DNA of 64,000 bases from Edaphobacter paludis. GTDB lineage: Bacteria > Acidobacteriota > Terriglobia > Terriglobales > Acidobacteriaceae. Under the pieces are notes generated by a model. The model saw only the letters and a program-made list of their open reading frames with translations. It had not been told where the DNA came from and did no database searches. Shown here piece after piece: positions 38,682-46,785 of this stretch (position 1 is the first letter of the stretch; each line of letters opens with the position of its first letter). The DNA lies in the NCBI RefSeq assembly GCF_039993895.1, contig NZ_CP121194.1, positions 2,976,001 to 3,040,000 of the forward strand, given 5' to 3'. A program made the position numbers and the translations under genes.

Positions 38682-38885
38682 ATGAGCGATTTCATCCCTA
38701 AAGCAGGTACCGTAAAGATAGGCGGAATGGGCCGCGCCGCGCAGAAGCTTCAGGCAGCTCGCGAAAAGGCAGCTCACGTAAAGAGCGGCGCAAAGCCTCT
38801 TCCCGGAGCATCCATGACGTCGTTCAAGGCGAAAGATTCGTTCGCCAGCACCAAGAAGACCACCTTCCAGCGCAAAGCTGTCTAG
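38682..38885 (+). CDS. Small basic protein, function unknown
   Basis: 67 residues from ATG 38682 (a GTG at 38667 would add five). It is rich in Lys, Ala and Ser with few acidic residues: KIGGMGRAAQKLQAAREKAA, later FKAKDSFASTKKTTFQRKAV. There is no signal peptide or membrane segment. The composition fits a nucleic-acid-binding or ribosome-associated peptide, but nothing specific is recognised. The ribosome binding site is weak. It ends before a stem-loop shared with the convergent DUF763 gene. Confidence 0.5.
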   Translation: MSDFIPKAGTVKIGGMGRAAQKLQAAREKAAHVKSGAKPLPGASMTSFKAKDSFASTKKTTFQRKAV

Positions 38886-38910
38886 CTGTGGAGTTTCGAT
38901 AGGGGCGTCC

Positions 38911-38946
38911 CCTTCAATCCGGAACAAACTACTCAAGGATTGAAGG
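38911..38946. terminator. Stem-loop between convergent genes
   Basis: CCTTCAATCC and GGATTGAAGG form a perfect 10-bp stem with a 16-base loop, between the ends of the small basic protein and the DUF763 gene. On the plus strand it is followed by AAGAGAATTTTTAG, on the minus strand by a GC-rich stretch, so it more likely serves the plus-strand gene. Confidence 0.5.
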
Positions 38947-38956
38947 AAGAGAATTT

Positions 38957-40171
38957 TTAGAAGAGCGATTGCTGTCCCGTCGCCTTCGGACCTTTTCTTT
39001 CGCGGCGATCGTCAAAGACCGTCCTTCCGCCTACAGACGCGGAGATGCGGCGCTCATTCTCTATCGCCGCGCTAAAGTCAGCCAGCGGTTGTCGATCTTC
39101 CTCCACCGTTCGCGTCAGACGATCCAGTCGTTTGAAGCCTTCAACCTTTTCCGTATGTCCCAGGCGCGCCGCCTCCAGCGACCGCCGCAGTATCGCCAGC
39201 GATTCATCGTAGGTTTTAAGCGGCACCGGAAACGGATGCCCGTCTTTACCGCCGTGCGCGAAGGAAAAACGTGCCGGATCGGAAAAGCGGCTCGGCGCTC
39301 CGTGCACCACTTCGGCGATCAAAGCGAGGGATTGCAGCGTTCGTGGTCCCAGACCTTCCACCAGCAGCAGTGAAGCGAAGTCGCGAAGCTCTCGCTCATG
39401 TGCGACGGCAAGCACCGCCCCAAGCCGCTTCACGTCGACGTCCTTCGCACGAACGTCATGGTGACCCGGCATCGTCAGCTTGCGCGCTTCTTGCAGCGAC
39501 GCCTCCACCGGCTCTTTCGCAATCGTCAGCAAAGCTCGCTGGGCCTTCTCAGCGCGAGCGTCTACCAGATTGAGAATCGTGCCCTGAGGCTTACCCAGAA
39601 TTGCAGTATGCGGATCGGACACGAAATCTCGCACCGTCGTGGAGTGCCAATGGTAGCGACGCGCCAGATGATTCCCAGGATTCATTCCCTGCTGCACCAC
39701 CACCCATTCGCCCGCCCTGGTCACAACGAACGAGTGCAGATAAAGCTGGAACCCATCGACCACAGCGTTGTTATCCACGCGAGCCGTAAGTCGGCTGGTG
39801 CGGGCAAGAGCGTCACCATCGAGACCGGTCTTCATCGAGAACGCGCGAAGCTCATCGGGAGTACGAACAGAATGCCGGCCACGCCCTCCGCACACCGCCA
39901 GACCAAGCTCGGAAAAACGCGAGTTCAGCCCCCGCTTTAACGCTCCCATCACCGACGTCGTGATGCCGGACGAGTGCCAGTCCATTCCCATCACACAGCC
40001 GAAAGCCTGAAACCAGAACGGATCACTCAACCGCGTCAAAAACTCACTCGGTCCATATTCAAGAACGATGTGCTCTGCAATCGCCGTACCCAGTTCTGTC
40101 ATCCGAGCCGCGAGCCAGGGCGGCACTCGTCCACCGTGCAGGGGAAGATCGGCTGTTCCAGATCGTTTCAT
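38957..40171 (-). CDS. DUF763 protein, function unknown
   Basis: 404 residues from ATG 40171; the frame reaches 40219, but conserved members start MKRSGTADLPLHGGRVPPWL. Other recognisable blocks are LSDPFWFQAFGCVMGMDWHSSGI, the HHDV segment, LLLVEGLGPRTLQSLALIAEV (helix-hairpin-helix-like) and ARFSFAHGGKDGHPFPVPLKTYD. The family is found in archaea and thermophilic and soil bacteria. The helix-hairpin-helix-like part hints at nucleic acid binding, but no activity is established here. It is divergent from the globin gene. Confidence 0.88.
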   Translation of the reverse strand: MKRSGTADLPLHGGRVPPWLAARMTELGTAIAEHIVLEYGPSEFLTRLSDPFWFQAFGCVMGMDWHSSGITTSVMGALKRGLNSRFSELGLAVCGGRGRHSVRTPDELRAFSMKTGLDGDALARTSRLTARVDNNAVVDGFQLYLHSFVVTRAGEWVVVQQGMNPGNHLARRYHWHSTTVRDFVSDPHTAILGKPQGTILNLVDARAEKAQRALLTIAKEPVEASLQEARKLTMPGHHDVRAKDVDVKRLGAVLAVAHERELRDFASLLLVEGLGPRTLQSLALIAEVVHGAPSRFSDPARFSFAHGGKDGHPFPVPLKTYDESLAILRRSLEAARLGHTEKVEGFKRLDRLTRTVEEDRQPLADFSAAIENERRISASVGGRTVFDDRRERKGPKATGQQSLF

Positions 40172-40290
40172 GTCAAGTCTCGAACTTAATATCTTCGCCC
40201 GATCTTCGCTTACAATCAAACCCGCCTCCGCGAACGCCCCGCGAAGAGCTTGACACCACTGATAAACTTAAAAGCAGAAGATAACCTTGG

Positions 40291-40315
40291 AAGCCCGGCA
40301 AAGCGCCGGGCTTTT
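40291..40315 (+). terminator. GC-rich hairpin with short T run, part of the dispersed repeat region
   Basis: AAGCCCGGC, loop AAAGC, GCCGGGCTT then TT. It has terminator form, but it lies between divergent genes where no plus-strand gene ends. The same arrangement (hairpin, then the repeat box) occurs at 4628, so it is probably part of that element or of a short transcript. Confidence 0.5.
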
Positions 40316-40333
40316 GCCATCTGAAGTCATACC

Positions 40334-40413
40334 GAAGTCCAGACTTAAAGTCTCTACTTCGAAGACTTTATGACTAAAGTACGGGGGGGGGTACCTCCCG
40401 CAGCCGCATCATG
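40334..40413 (+). repeat. Dispersed repeat, copy B
   Basis: Second copy of the element at 4692-4771: GAAGTCCAGA, CTTAAAGTC, TTCGAAGACTTTA, CTAAAGTAC, nine consecutive G (40383-40391), TACCTCC, GCATCATG. The nine-G run flanked by GTAC/GTACC is unusual. The copy lies 45 bp before the truncated globin gene. Confidence 0.75.
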
Positions 40414-40458
40414 GGAGTAAAGATCTGGGCGGAATAGGATAGAGAAGAGGCGATTGAA

Positions 40459-40845
40459 ATGACGGAACAGAAAATTACCGAAGAAGAAATCTCAAAGCTG
40501 GTAGACCGTTTCTATGCCAAAGTTCAACTCGATCCCGAGATCGGCCCCATCTTCAATGAGAAGATCGAGGATTGGCCCACCCATCTGGCCCTCCTCAAAA
40601 ACTTCTGGTCCACCGTCATGCTCACCACAGGTCGCTACAAGGGTGATCCGATGATGACGCACCTTCAGCTCCCCCTCGAGCCCAGCCACTTCAATCGCTG
40701 GCTTACCCTCTTCGCCGAGACCGCAAAAGAAGTCATGGCCCCCGAGCATGCCGCCAGCATCATCGCCAAGTCCGAGCGCATCGCCGGTAACTTCAAGGCT
40801 GGCCTGGCCTACCAGCGAAGCAGCTTCGCGTCCGCTAATTTGTAA
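40459..40845 (+). CDS. Group III truncated hemoglobin
   Basis: 128 residues, full length. Family blocks are clear: RFYAKVQLDPEIGPIFNEKIEDWPTHLALLKNFW, where the His in DWPTH is conserved, STVMLTTGRYKGDPMMTHLQLPL, where the His in MMTH is the likely heme-binding residue, and HFNRWLTLFAETAKEVM. Such globins bind oxygen, nitric oxide or peroxide-related ligands in the cytoplasm and are tied to redox or nitrosative stress. ATG 40459 follows AGAGGCGATTGAA. A short DUF3309-like gene follows on the same strand. Confidence 0.92.
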   Translation: MTEQKITEEEISKLVDRFYAKVQLDPEIGPIFNEKIEDWPTHLALLKNFWSTVMLTTGRYKGDPMMTHLQLPLEPSHFNRWLTLFAETAKEVMAPEHAASIIAKSERIAGNFKAGLAYQRSSFASANL

Positions 40846-40920
40846 TTATTCGTTGCACATACCGGAAAAATTGCATCACACCTTCAGCGAGCGAACCTTC
40901 GCCGCCACGGAGACACGAAA

Positions 40921-41064
40921 ATGCTGATTCTTCTTATTATCCTGATTCTGGTGTTCGGTTTTGGAGGCTATCGCCTGGGTCCAGGACTCGGTTATTACGG
41001 CGGTGGCGGCATCAGCCTCATCCTGCTTATCGTTCTGATCCTGCTTCTGCTCAGAGTCATCTAA
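40921..41064 (+). CDS. DUF3309-like small hydrophobic protein
   Basis: 47 residues. A hydrophobic run starting MLILLIILILVFGFGGYRLG, a tyrosine/glycine-rich middle (GPGLGYYGGGGI) and a second hydrophobic run ending LLLLRVI match the pattern of the DUF3309 family of tiny membrane proteins. CGGAGAC lies eight bases before the ATG, and the stop is TAA at 41062. The length and hydrophobicity fit a single or double membrane insertion. The function of the family is unknown. Confidence 0.8.
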   Translation: MLILLIILILVFGFGGYRLGPGLGYYGGGGISLILLIVLILLLLRVI

Positions 41065-41226
41065 ACTGTGGTTTTCCAGGGATTGCTGTCCATTCGGTCG
41101 AAAACCGGCAAGCTGATATGCGAAAGCAAGAAGCTGGCTGGATAGACCGAATGGGCCGCTCACCATAGGTTCGTTTCGCGGAAGCCTCGATGACATTCAG
41201 ATCCCACAAGATATCCTCATCAGAGT

Positions 41227-42402
41227 ATGGCGAACGTACTCCACGATGAAGTCTTCATGCAGCGAGCGCTCATTCTCGCCCGAGAAACTGTCGCTCTCGC
41301 TTCACCCAATCCACAAGTAGGCTGCGTCCTGGTCAAAGGTGGAGAGATCATCGCCGAAGGCGCGCATCTCTACGCCAACCGCGACCACGCCGAGATCGCG
41401 GCCCTCAAACAAGCCCACGAACGTGGCGTCGATCCAGCCGGAGCGACCGCCTACGTCACCTTGGAACCCTGTTCCCACCACGGACGAACTGGACCTTGCG
41501 CCGACGCCCTCATCAAAGCCCGCATCAGCCGAGCCGTCATTGCAACCCAAGATCCTAACCCGCAAGTCAGCGGCCAAGGAATTGCGAAACTACGCGCCGC
41601 AGGAATCGAAGTTACCCTCGGCACTCTTCAACAGCCAGCCCGCGACCTCAACGATGCCTTCGCCCACTTCATCCAGCATCACAGACCCTTCGTCACCCTC
41701 AAAGCCGCCCTCTCAGTCGACGGCTACCTTGCTCCCGCCCAGCAAACCCGCACTCCCAACCAGCCTCACTGGCTCACTGGCTCCGCTGCCCGCGCCGAAG
41801 TCCAACGCCTCCGCCACGCCTCCGACGCCATCCTCACCGGCATCGGCACCGTCCTCGCCGATGACCCCGCCCTGACCGACCGCAGCGGAATTCTCGGCCC
41901 TGGCGGCCAGACCCGCCGTCGTCCCCTGCTCCGCGTCGTCCTCGATACTCACCTCCGAATCCCTCTCAACTCCCAGCTAGTCCGCACAGCGAACAGTGCA
42001 GGCGGCGATGCGTCAGACCTTCTCATCCTCACCGCTCCCTTCACCTCTCCTGAAAAATCCGAAGCTCTCCGAAAAGCCGGAGCCGAAGTCCAAACCATCT
42101 CCGAACAAGATGGCCATCTCAGTCTCCCCGCCGCACTCAAAATCCTCAGCGAACGCAGCATCCTCAGTCTGCTGCTCGAATCCGGCACTCATCTCAACGG
42201 CGCTTTCCTCCACCAGAACCTCATAGACAAAGCCGTCCTCTTCTACTCGGAGACCGAATTAGGCCCGCAATCCCTTCCCTTTGCCGAAGGCATCGCATCA
42301 CCTTATCGCTTCCAGCAATCCCTCCATCGCATCACTCGCGCCCTGTTCGGTACCGATGCCTGCATCACCGGCTATCTCCACGATCCCTGGCCTGTTCCCT
42401 GA
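41227..42402 (+). CDS. ribD: Bifunctional riboflavin deaminase/reductase
   Basis: 391 residues. It carries out the second and third steps of riboflavin synthesis: deamination, then NADPH-dependent reduction of the pyrimidine. The deaminase domain shows the zinc motif NRDHAEIAALK and YVTLEPCSHHGRTGPC. The reductase domain starts around VTLKAALSVDGYLAP and includes TGIGTVLADDPALTDR and LLLESGTHLNGAFL. No FMN riboswitch sequence was found in the 160 bp upstream. ribE follows 25 bp downstream on the same strand. Confidence 0.95.
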   Translation: MANVLHDEVFMQRALILARETVALASPNPQVGCVLVKGGEIIAEGAHLYANRDHAEIAALKQAHERGVDPAGATAYVTLEPCSHHGRTGPCADALIKARISRAVIATQDPNPQVSGQGIAKLRAAGIEVTLGTLQQPARDLNDAFAHFIQHHRPFVTLKAALSVDGYLAPAQQTRTPNQPHWLTGSAARAEVQRLRHASDAILTGIGTVLADDPALTDRSGILGPGGQTRRRPLLRVVLDTHLRIPLNSQLVRTANSAGGDASDLLILTAPFTSPEKSEALRKAGAEVQTISEQDGHLSLPAALKILSERSILSLLLESGTHLNGAFLHQNLIDKAVLFYSETELGPQSLPFAEGIASPYRFQQSLHRITRALFGTDACITGYLHDPWPVP

Positions 42403-42427
42403 TCGCTCTTCCCTGTACCCTGTACTT

Positions 42428-43090
42428 ATGTTCACCGGCCTCATCGAAACCACCGGAACCATACTCGCTGTCACGCCTACGGCAGGAGCAACCCGCATCA
42501 CCATTGCCGCGCCAACGCTTACCCATAAGCTCAACACCGGAGACAGCATCGCCGTCAGCGGAGTGTGTCTTACCGCACTGTCCATTGAGCCCAATGCCTT
42601 CCCGCCACGCTTCTCCGCCGATCTCGCCGCCGAGACTATCGCCCGCACCACGCTCTCGCACCTGCATCCTGGTTCCATCGTGAACCTCGAACTGCCGACT
42701 CCCGCAGGCTCGCCGCTTGGAGGTCACGTCGTCCAGGGACACGTCGATGGCACGGCCACGCTGGTGGCGATCGAACCCCTCGCAGATAATACCGATCTCA
42801 CTGACTACCGTCTCCGCCTCACCCTCCCCGAACAGCTCCTCCCCTACGTCGTGGAGAAGGGCTCCATCACCGTCGAAGGCATCAGCCTCACCGTGGCTTC
42901 TATTCAGGGCACTCAAGTCGAGATCGCCATCATCCCCCACACCTACGTCTCAACCAGCCTCCGCACCCTTGTCTCCGGTGCACCTCTGAATATCGAGGTG
43001 GACGTTTTAGCAAAATACTCGGAACGCCAACAGCAGCAGACTGGGCGCTTTGTTCTGACCGCAGAGTATCTTCTGACGAACGGTTATTGA
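42428..43090 (+). CDS. ribE: Riboflavin synthase alpha chain
   Basis: 220 residues from ATG 42428, the standard start MFTGLIETTGTI; the frame extends upstream into ribD without conservation. It dismutates two lumazine molecules to riboflavin. The two lumazine-binding repeats are seen: TGDSIAVSGVCLTA and GSPLGGHVVQGHVDGTA, then a second half with VVEKGSITVEGISLTV. No lumazine synthase (ribH) or ribBA gene is nearby, so the pathway is split. No clear ribosome binding site is visible; translation may be coupled to ribD. Confidence 0.94.
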   Translation: MFTGLIETTGTILAVTPTAGATRITIAAPTLTHKLNTGDSIAVSGVCLTALSIEPNAFPPRFSADLAAETIARTTLSHLHPGSIVNLELPTPAGSPLGGHVVQGHVDGTATLVAIEPLADNTDLTDYRLRLTLPEQLLPYVVEKGSITVEGISLTVASIQGTQVEIAIIPHTYVSTSLRTLVSGAPLNIEVDVLAKYSERQQQQTGRFVLTAEYLLTNGY

Positions 43091-43289
43091 ACTTTCAATT
43101 CGATGTGAGGCGGCAGGCAACAACGCAGACCAGGCAGTGATGATCGTGCCACAAGTGCAGGAACCCCCGGACTTTTCCTCACGCCCTACATCCTTTGTGG
43201 GCTATACGTGCCTGTGGCCGCTTTGATAATTTTCAGCAGGAAGCAGTCGCGCTCTTGAGCGACCTGTCCGATAAAGGTTGGCGACCACA

Positions 43290-44648
43290 ATGACAATTAC
43301 ATATATGTACTGGCTCGTAGTGGCCTCGCTGGTCCTGGCGATCATTGCATCCTATGCGGCTTTCAGCTTCGCCGAGCGAATTACCGTATCGAAGGGAGCA
43401 CGGTTCTGGGGATGGCTGACCGGCGGTGCCGTCGCAATGGGACTCGGAATCTGGTCGATGCACTACGTCGGCATGTTTGCGGTGCGTCTGCCGGTGCAGG
43501 TGACTTATCACGTCCCCACGGTTCTGGCCTCGCTTCTGCTTGCCGTGGTGGCTTCAGCCATTGCACTCTCTGTCGTGAGCCGGCCGAAACTGGGAGTACC
43601 CCAAATCGCTCTTGGCGGCGTGCTGATGGGAGCGGCGATCGGCGGCATGCACTATGTGGGCATGGCAGCGATGCGATCGAGTGCGATGCACCACTACAAC
43701 CACGCATTGGTGGGACTCTCCCTTGTTGTGGCCGTTGCGTTTTCGTGGATGGCGCTATGGATCTCGTTTTTTCTACGGAAAGACCGCGTGCAGCAGGAGT
43801 GGCTGCGTATGGGCGGGGCAATCCTGATGGGCAGTGGCATCTCCGCCATGCACTATACCGCCATGGCTGCTGTAACATTTGTTCCCGGCGATATGGTTTA
43901 CCGGTTCGCAGGTACGATGCGGGTATCAACTCTGGGCATCGTGGCCGTCGTGCTGACTACCGTATGCGTACTGTTTGGCGCATTGCTGACCGCATTTTTC
44001 GATCGCCTGACATACCAGAAGCTACAGGATTCTCACAATCGTCTCGTCGACGCCCAGGAGGCGCTCATCCAAAGTGAACTGGCCCTTCGCGAGGCGAACT
44101 TCACCCTTAGAAAACTCTCCATCTACGATGGATTGACGGGCGTGCATAACCGGAGACACTTCGATGAAACTCTCGAAGCTGAGCTCAAACGGGCGGCGAG
44201 ATCGAAGCTCAACCTGTCTCTGCTCATGATTGACGTGGACTGCTTCAAGGCATTGAATGACCGCCACGGGCATCTGGCAGGGGACGAATGCCTGCGCAAA
44301 ATCGCAGGCGAGTTTACCTCGAAGATCCGGCGGCCGCAGGATATCGTTTCCCGATATGGCGGCGAGGAGTTCGCAGTGATCCTTCCGGGCGCAAACGCCC
44401 AATGGGCGTTCGAACTGGCAGAATCGTTGCGTCTAGCAATTGAGAATTTGAAGATTGCCAACAACGGTTCGCGCGTGGGACCGTTCGTCACCGTAAGCGT
44501 CGGGCTCGACACGCGTGTGCCGGAGGTTGGCGAACCAGTCGATGAGATTGTCGCTGCTGCGGATGCGGCCCTCTACCTGGCAAAGACGCAGGGGAGAAAC
44601 CGGACTCAATCCACGACGCAAATTGGCGAACGCGTCGAGAAAAAATAA
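43290..44648 (+). CDS. MHYT-GGDEF diguanylate cyclase
   Basis: 452 residues from ATG 43290. The N-terminal seven-helix MHYT sensor carries three copies of the motif: SMHYVGM (MHYV at 57-60), GMHYVGM (120-123) and AMHYTAM (187-190). These are thought to bind copper or sense gases such as oxygen, CO or NO. A short coiled linker (about 240-275) leads to the GGDEF domain with the intact RYGGEEFAVI at 357-361 and an RPQD inhibitory site just before it, so it should make c-di-GMP with product inhibition. It is convergent with rho, and the shared terminator lies at its stop. Confidence 0.93.
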   Translation: MTITYMYWLVVASLVLAIIASYAAFSFAERITVSKGARFWGWLTGGAVAMGLGIWSMHYVGMFAVRLPVQVTYHVPTVLASLLLAVVASAIALSVVSRPKLGVPQIALGGVLMGAAIGGMHYVGMAAMRSSAMHHYNHALVGLSLVVAVAFSWMALWISFFLRKDRVQQEWLRMGGAILMGSGISAMHYTAMAAVTFVPGDMVYRFAGTMRVSTLGIVAVVLTTVCVLFGALLTAFFDRLTYQKLQDSHNRLVDAQEALIQSELALREANFTLRKLSIYDGLTGVHNRRHFDETLEAELKRAARSKLNLSLLMIDVDCFKALNDRHGHLAGDECLRKIAGEFTSKIRRPQDIVSRYGGEEFAVILPGANAQWAFELAESLRLAIENLKIANNGSRVGPFVTVSVGLDTRVPEVGEPVDEIVAAADAALYLAKTQGRNRTQSTTQIGERVEKK

Positions 44649-44678
44649 AGGGAGCGCAGCCGTTAGCCGCGCTCCCTT
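44648..44678. terminator. Bidirectional terminator between the MHYT-GGDEF gene and rho
   Basis: AAGGGAGCGC and GCGCTCCCTT form a 10-bp perfect stem around an 11-base loop. The plus strand continues ATTTGATTC, and the minus strand has TTATTTTTTC after the stem, so it can stop both converging transcripts. Its left arm begins at the last base of the cyclase stop codon. Confidence 0.8.
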
Positions 44679-44700
44679 ATTTGATTCAACTTGCTTCGAC

Positions 44701-45951
44701 CTAGATCGAGCTCATGTTGTGCAGAAACTCCTGATTGTTCCGGGTCTTTGCCAACTTGTCGGTCAATAGCTCCATCGCTTCAACCGGCGACAGTGGGTTC
44801 AGCACCTTGCGCAGAATCCACGTCCGCTGCAGGTCTTCCTTCGGAATCAGCAGCTCTTCCTTACGCGTACCGGACCGCTGAATATCGATTGCAGGGAAGA
44901 CACGCTTGTCGACCAGCTTGCGGTCCAGAATGACTTCCATGTTGCCGGTACCCTTGAACTCTTCGAAGATGACCTCGTCCATGCGTGAACCCGTATCAAC
45001 AAGAGCAGTCGCAATGATGGTAAGCGAACCGCCTTCTTCGATGTTGCGGGCCGCACCGAAAAACCGTTTCGGCCTTTGCAGCGCATTCGAGTCCACACCG
45101 CCTGAGAGCACCTTGCCCGACGGCGGAACGATTGTGTTGTAGGCGCGAGCCAGACGCGTGATCGAGTCGAGCAGAATCACAACATCGCGCTTGTGCTCGA
45201 CCAGCCGCTTGGCCTTCTCGATGACCATCTCGGCGACCTGTACGTGGCGTGCGGCAGGCTCGTCAAAGGTAGAGGAGATAACCTCTCCCTTTACCGACCG
45301 CTGCATATCGGTTACTTCTTCCGGGCGCTCGTCGATCAGCAGAACGATGAGCACAACCTCGGGATGGTTGGTCGTGATGCTGTTCGCAATCGACTGCAGC
45401 AGCATCGTCTTACCGGTACGGGGCGGAGCTACGATCAAACCGCGCTGGCCCTTGCCCATCGGGGTGAGGAGATCCATGACGCGACCCGATATGTGCTCGC
45501 GAACGGTCTCCATCTTTACGCGCTCCTGAGCATAAAGCGGGGTCAGGTTGTCGAACAGAATCTTGTTGCGCGTCTCTTCCGGCGACTCGAAGTTGATCGC
45601 CTCAATCTTGACCAGTGCGAAATACTTCTCGCCCTCATGCGGAGGACGGACATTGCCACTGATGGTGTCGCCGGTCTTCAGGTCGAACTTGCGAATCTGG
45701 GATGGCGAGACGTAGATGTCGTCGGGGCCGGGGAGATAGTTGTAATCGGGTGAGCGGAGGAAGCCATAGCCATCGGGCAGGATCTCCAGCACGCCTTCGG
45801 CGAAGATGTGTCCTTCTTTTTCGCTCTGCGCCTGGAGAATCTTGAAGATCAGGTCCTGTTTCCGCAGACCGCTGGTGCCTGCGATGTCGAGACCGCGCGC
45901 AAGCTTACCTAGCTCCGCAATGTTGTGTTCTTTCAGCTCTGAAATGGTCAT
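44701..45951 (-). CDS. rho: Transcription termination factor Rho
   Basis: 416 residues, full length. The N-terminal helix-extended region ([21 protein letters not shown]) and the RNA-binding cold-shock-like domain ([31 protein letters not shown]) precede the ATPase core with Walker [13 protein letters not shown], the Q-loop and R-loop regions, and [13 protein letters not shown]. It is an RNA helicase that ends transcription at untranslated RNA. CCAGGT lies seven bases before the ATG. rpoZ lies upstream on the same strand but ends at its own terminator. Confidence 0.97.
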   Translation of the reverse strand: MTISELKEHNIAELGKLARGLDIAGTSGLRKQDLIFKILQAQSEKEGHIFAEGVLEILPDGYGFLRSPDYNYLPGPDDIYVSPSQIRKFDLKTGDTISGNVRPPHEGEKYFALVKIEAINFESPEETRNKILFDNLTPLYAQERVKMETVREHISGRVMDLLTPMGKGQRGLIVAPPRTGKTMLLQSIANSITTNHPEVVLIVLLIDERPEEVTDMQRSVKGEVISSTFDEPAARHVQVAEMVIEKAKRLVEHKRDVVILLDSITRLARAYNTIVPPSGKVLSGGVDSNALQRPKRFFGAARNIEEGGSLTIIATALVDTGSRMDEVIFEEFKGTGNMEVILDRKLVDKRVFPAIDIQRSGTRKEELLIPKEDLQRTWILRKVLNPLSPVEAMELLTDKLAKTRNNQEFLHNMSSI

Positions 45952-46106
45952 GTTTTACCTGGAATTTGATCAATAAGGAGGGATTGTTTGAAACTGAGGC
46001 GGGATCTGCGTGACGGGGAGTCGTGCGGAAGGCCAGAAATATGCGAACTTTGGGATGGGATTTTGAGGCGGATATTTGGTTGGGTTTAGTAGCTAAAGAA
46101 TACAGG

Positions 46107-46131
46107 AAAAAGCCGCGCTATGCCGCGCGGC
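46107..46131 (-). terminator. Intrinsic terminator of rpoZ, overlapping its stop codon
   Basis: Read on the minus strand, GCCGCGC and GCGCGGC pair around a six-base loop and are followed by TTTTT. The rpoZ stop codon (46118-46120) lies within the loop and 3' arm of the stem. It separates rpoZ from rho. Confidence 0.85.
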
Positions 46132-46339
46132 GTTCCTGTAATTCTACCTTCTTGACGACTGCATCTTCCGGTTCATTCATCGGAATCGTGTCCTTGAAGC
46201 GGTCGAGCACCTCGTTGGTCGTGTCCTGTAACCGCGTGTTCGGCTTGTGCAGCTTCCGCGTCGCCTTGGACGCCAGTTGGCACAGCTCGTAGCGGTTGGT
46301 TACATGAGTCAGTGCTCCAAAAATCAGATCTGAGCGCAT
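46118..46339 (-). CDS. rpoZ: DNA-directed RNA polymerase omega subunit
   Basis: 73 residues from ATG 46339, set by GAGGAG upstream rather than by the longer frame to 46387. The core THVTNRYELCQLASKATRKLH, then LQDTTNEVLDRF, matches omega (NRyxLxxxAxxRxRxL pattern). Omega assists assembly and stability of RNA polymerase. The C-terminus is short and charged (KKVELQERRAA). The usual neighbours gmk and spoT/relA are absent. Confidence 0.85.
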   Translation of the reverse strand: MRSDLIFGALTHVTNRYELCQLASKATRKLHKPNTRLQDTTNEVLDRFKDTIPMNEPEDAVVKKVELQERRAA

Positions 46340-46785
46340 CGTTTCTCCTCTTCTTTCGTAAAGCGTAAGCATCTTGCCAGCGCTCACTCGCTAAATTCCC
46401 AATTGCTGGATTTGAGTCTTCTGCTCTACCACTTCATTAGACGCAGAAAAACCTGCTTGAGACTCTCCATCTACTGTCATCATCTTTCAATTTAACTTCC
46501 GCCTGCTAAATCCAACAGACAAAAGCTCCCTGCGACCGGCCTGAACCGGCTACTTCAACGATCTGTCTTCCTCTGCGATTCACCGCGAAGGCATCGTGGC
46601 ATAAAATAGAGGCCAGAATAAACCTTGGAAGCAACAACCGTTCATCGGCTGCCGAAGCAGCTCGACCCCATCACTTAAGATAGACGATCTAATGGGGCAG
46701 GTCAATACCTTTTTTGGGAATTTCCACACCTATAAATTCCAAAAACAGGATTTTAACGGATCTACCATCTATATCTTTACCTACT
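46340..46785. other. Non-coding gap between rpoZ and the ComM-like gene
   Basis: About 445 bp with no convincing gene. The part 46690-46790 is strongly AT-rich compared with its surroundings and contains a GGAATTT...AAATTCC inverted repeat around 46718-46741. A short minus-strand frame through it (46689-46889, other frame than the ATPase gene) has no ribosome binding site or start of its own. AACCTTGGAAGC at 46623 is also found before the hairpin at 40283, possibly by chance. No tRNA fold or clear promoter was recognised; the rpoZ promoter should lie at the left end. Confidence 0.45.

Noticed and set aside
41065..41226. FMN riboswitch before ribD
   Set aside because: None of the conserved RFN-element sequence blocks could be found in the 160 bp upstream.
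46612..46636. Third copy of the hairpin-plus-box repeat
   Set aside because: Only AACCTTGGAAGC matches the sequence before the hairpin at 40291; neither the hairpin nor the TTCGAAGACTTTA box is present.
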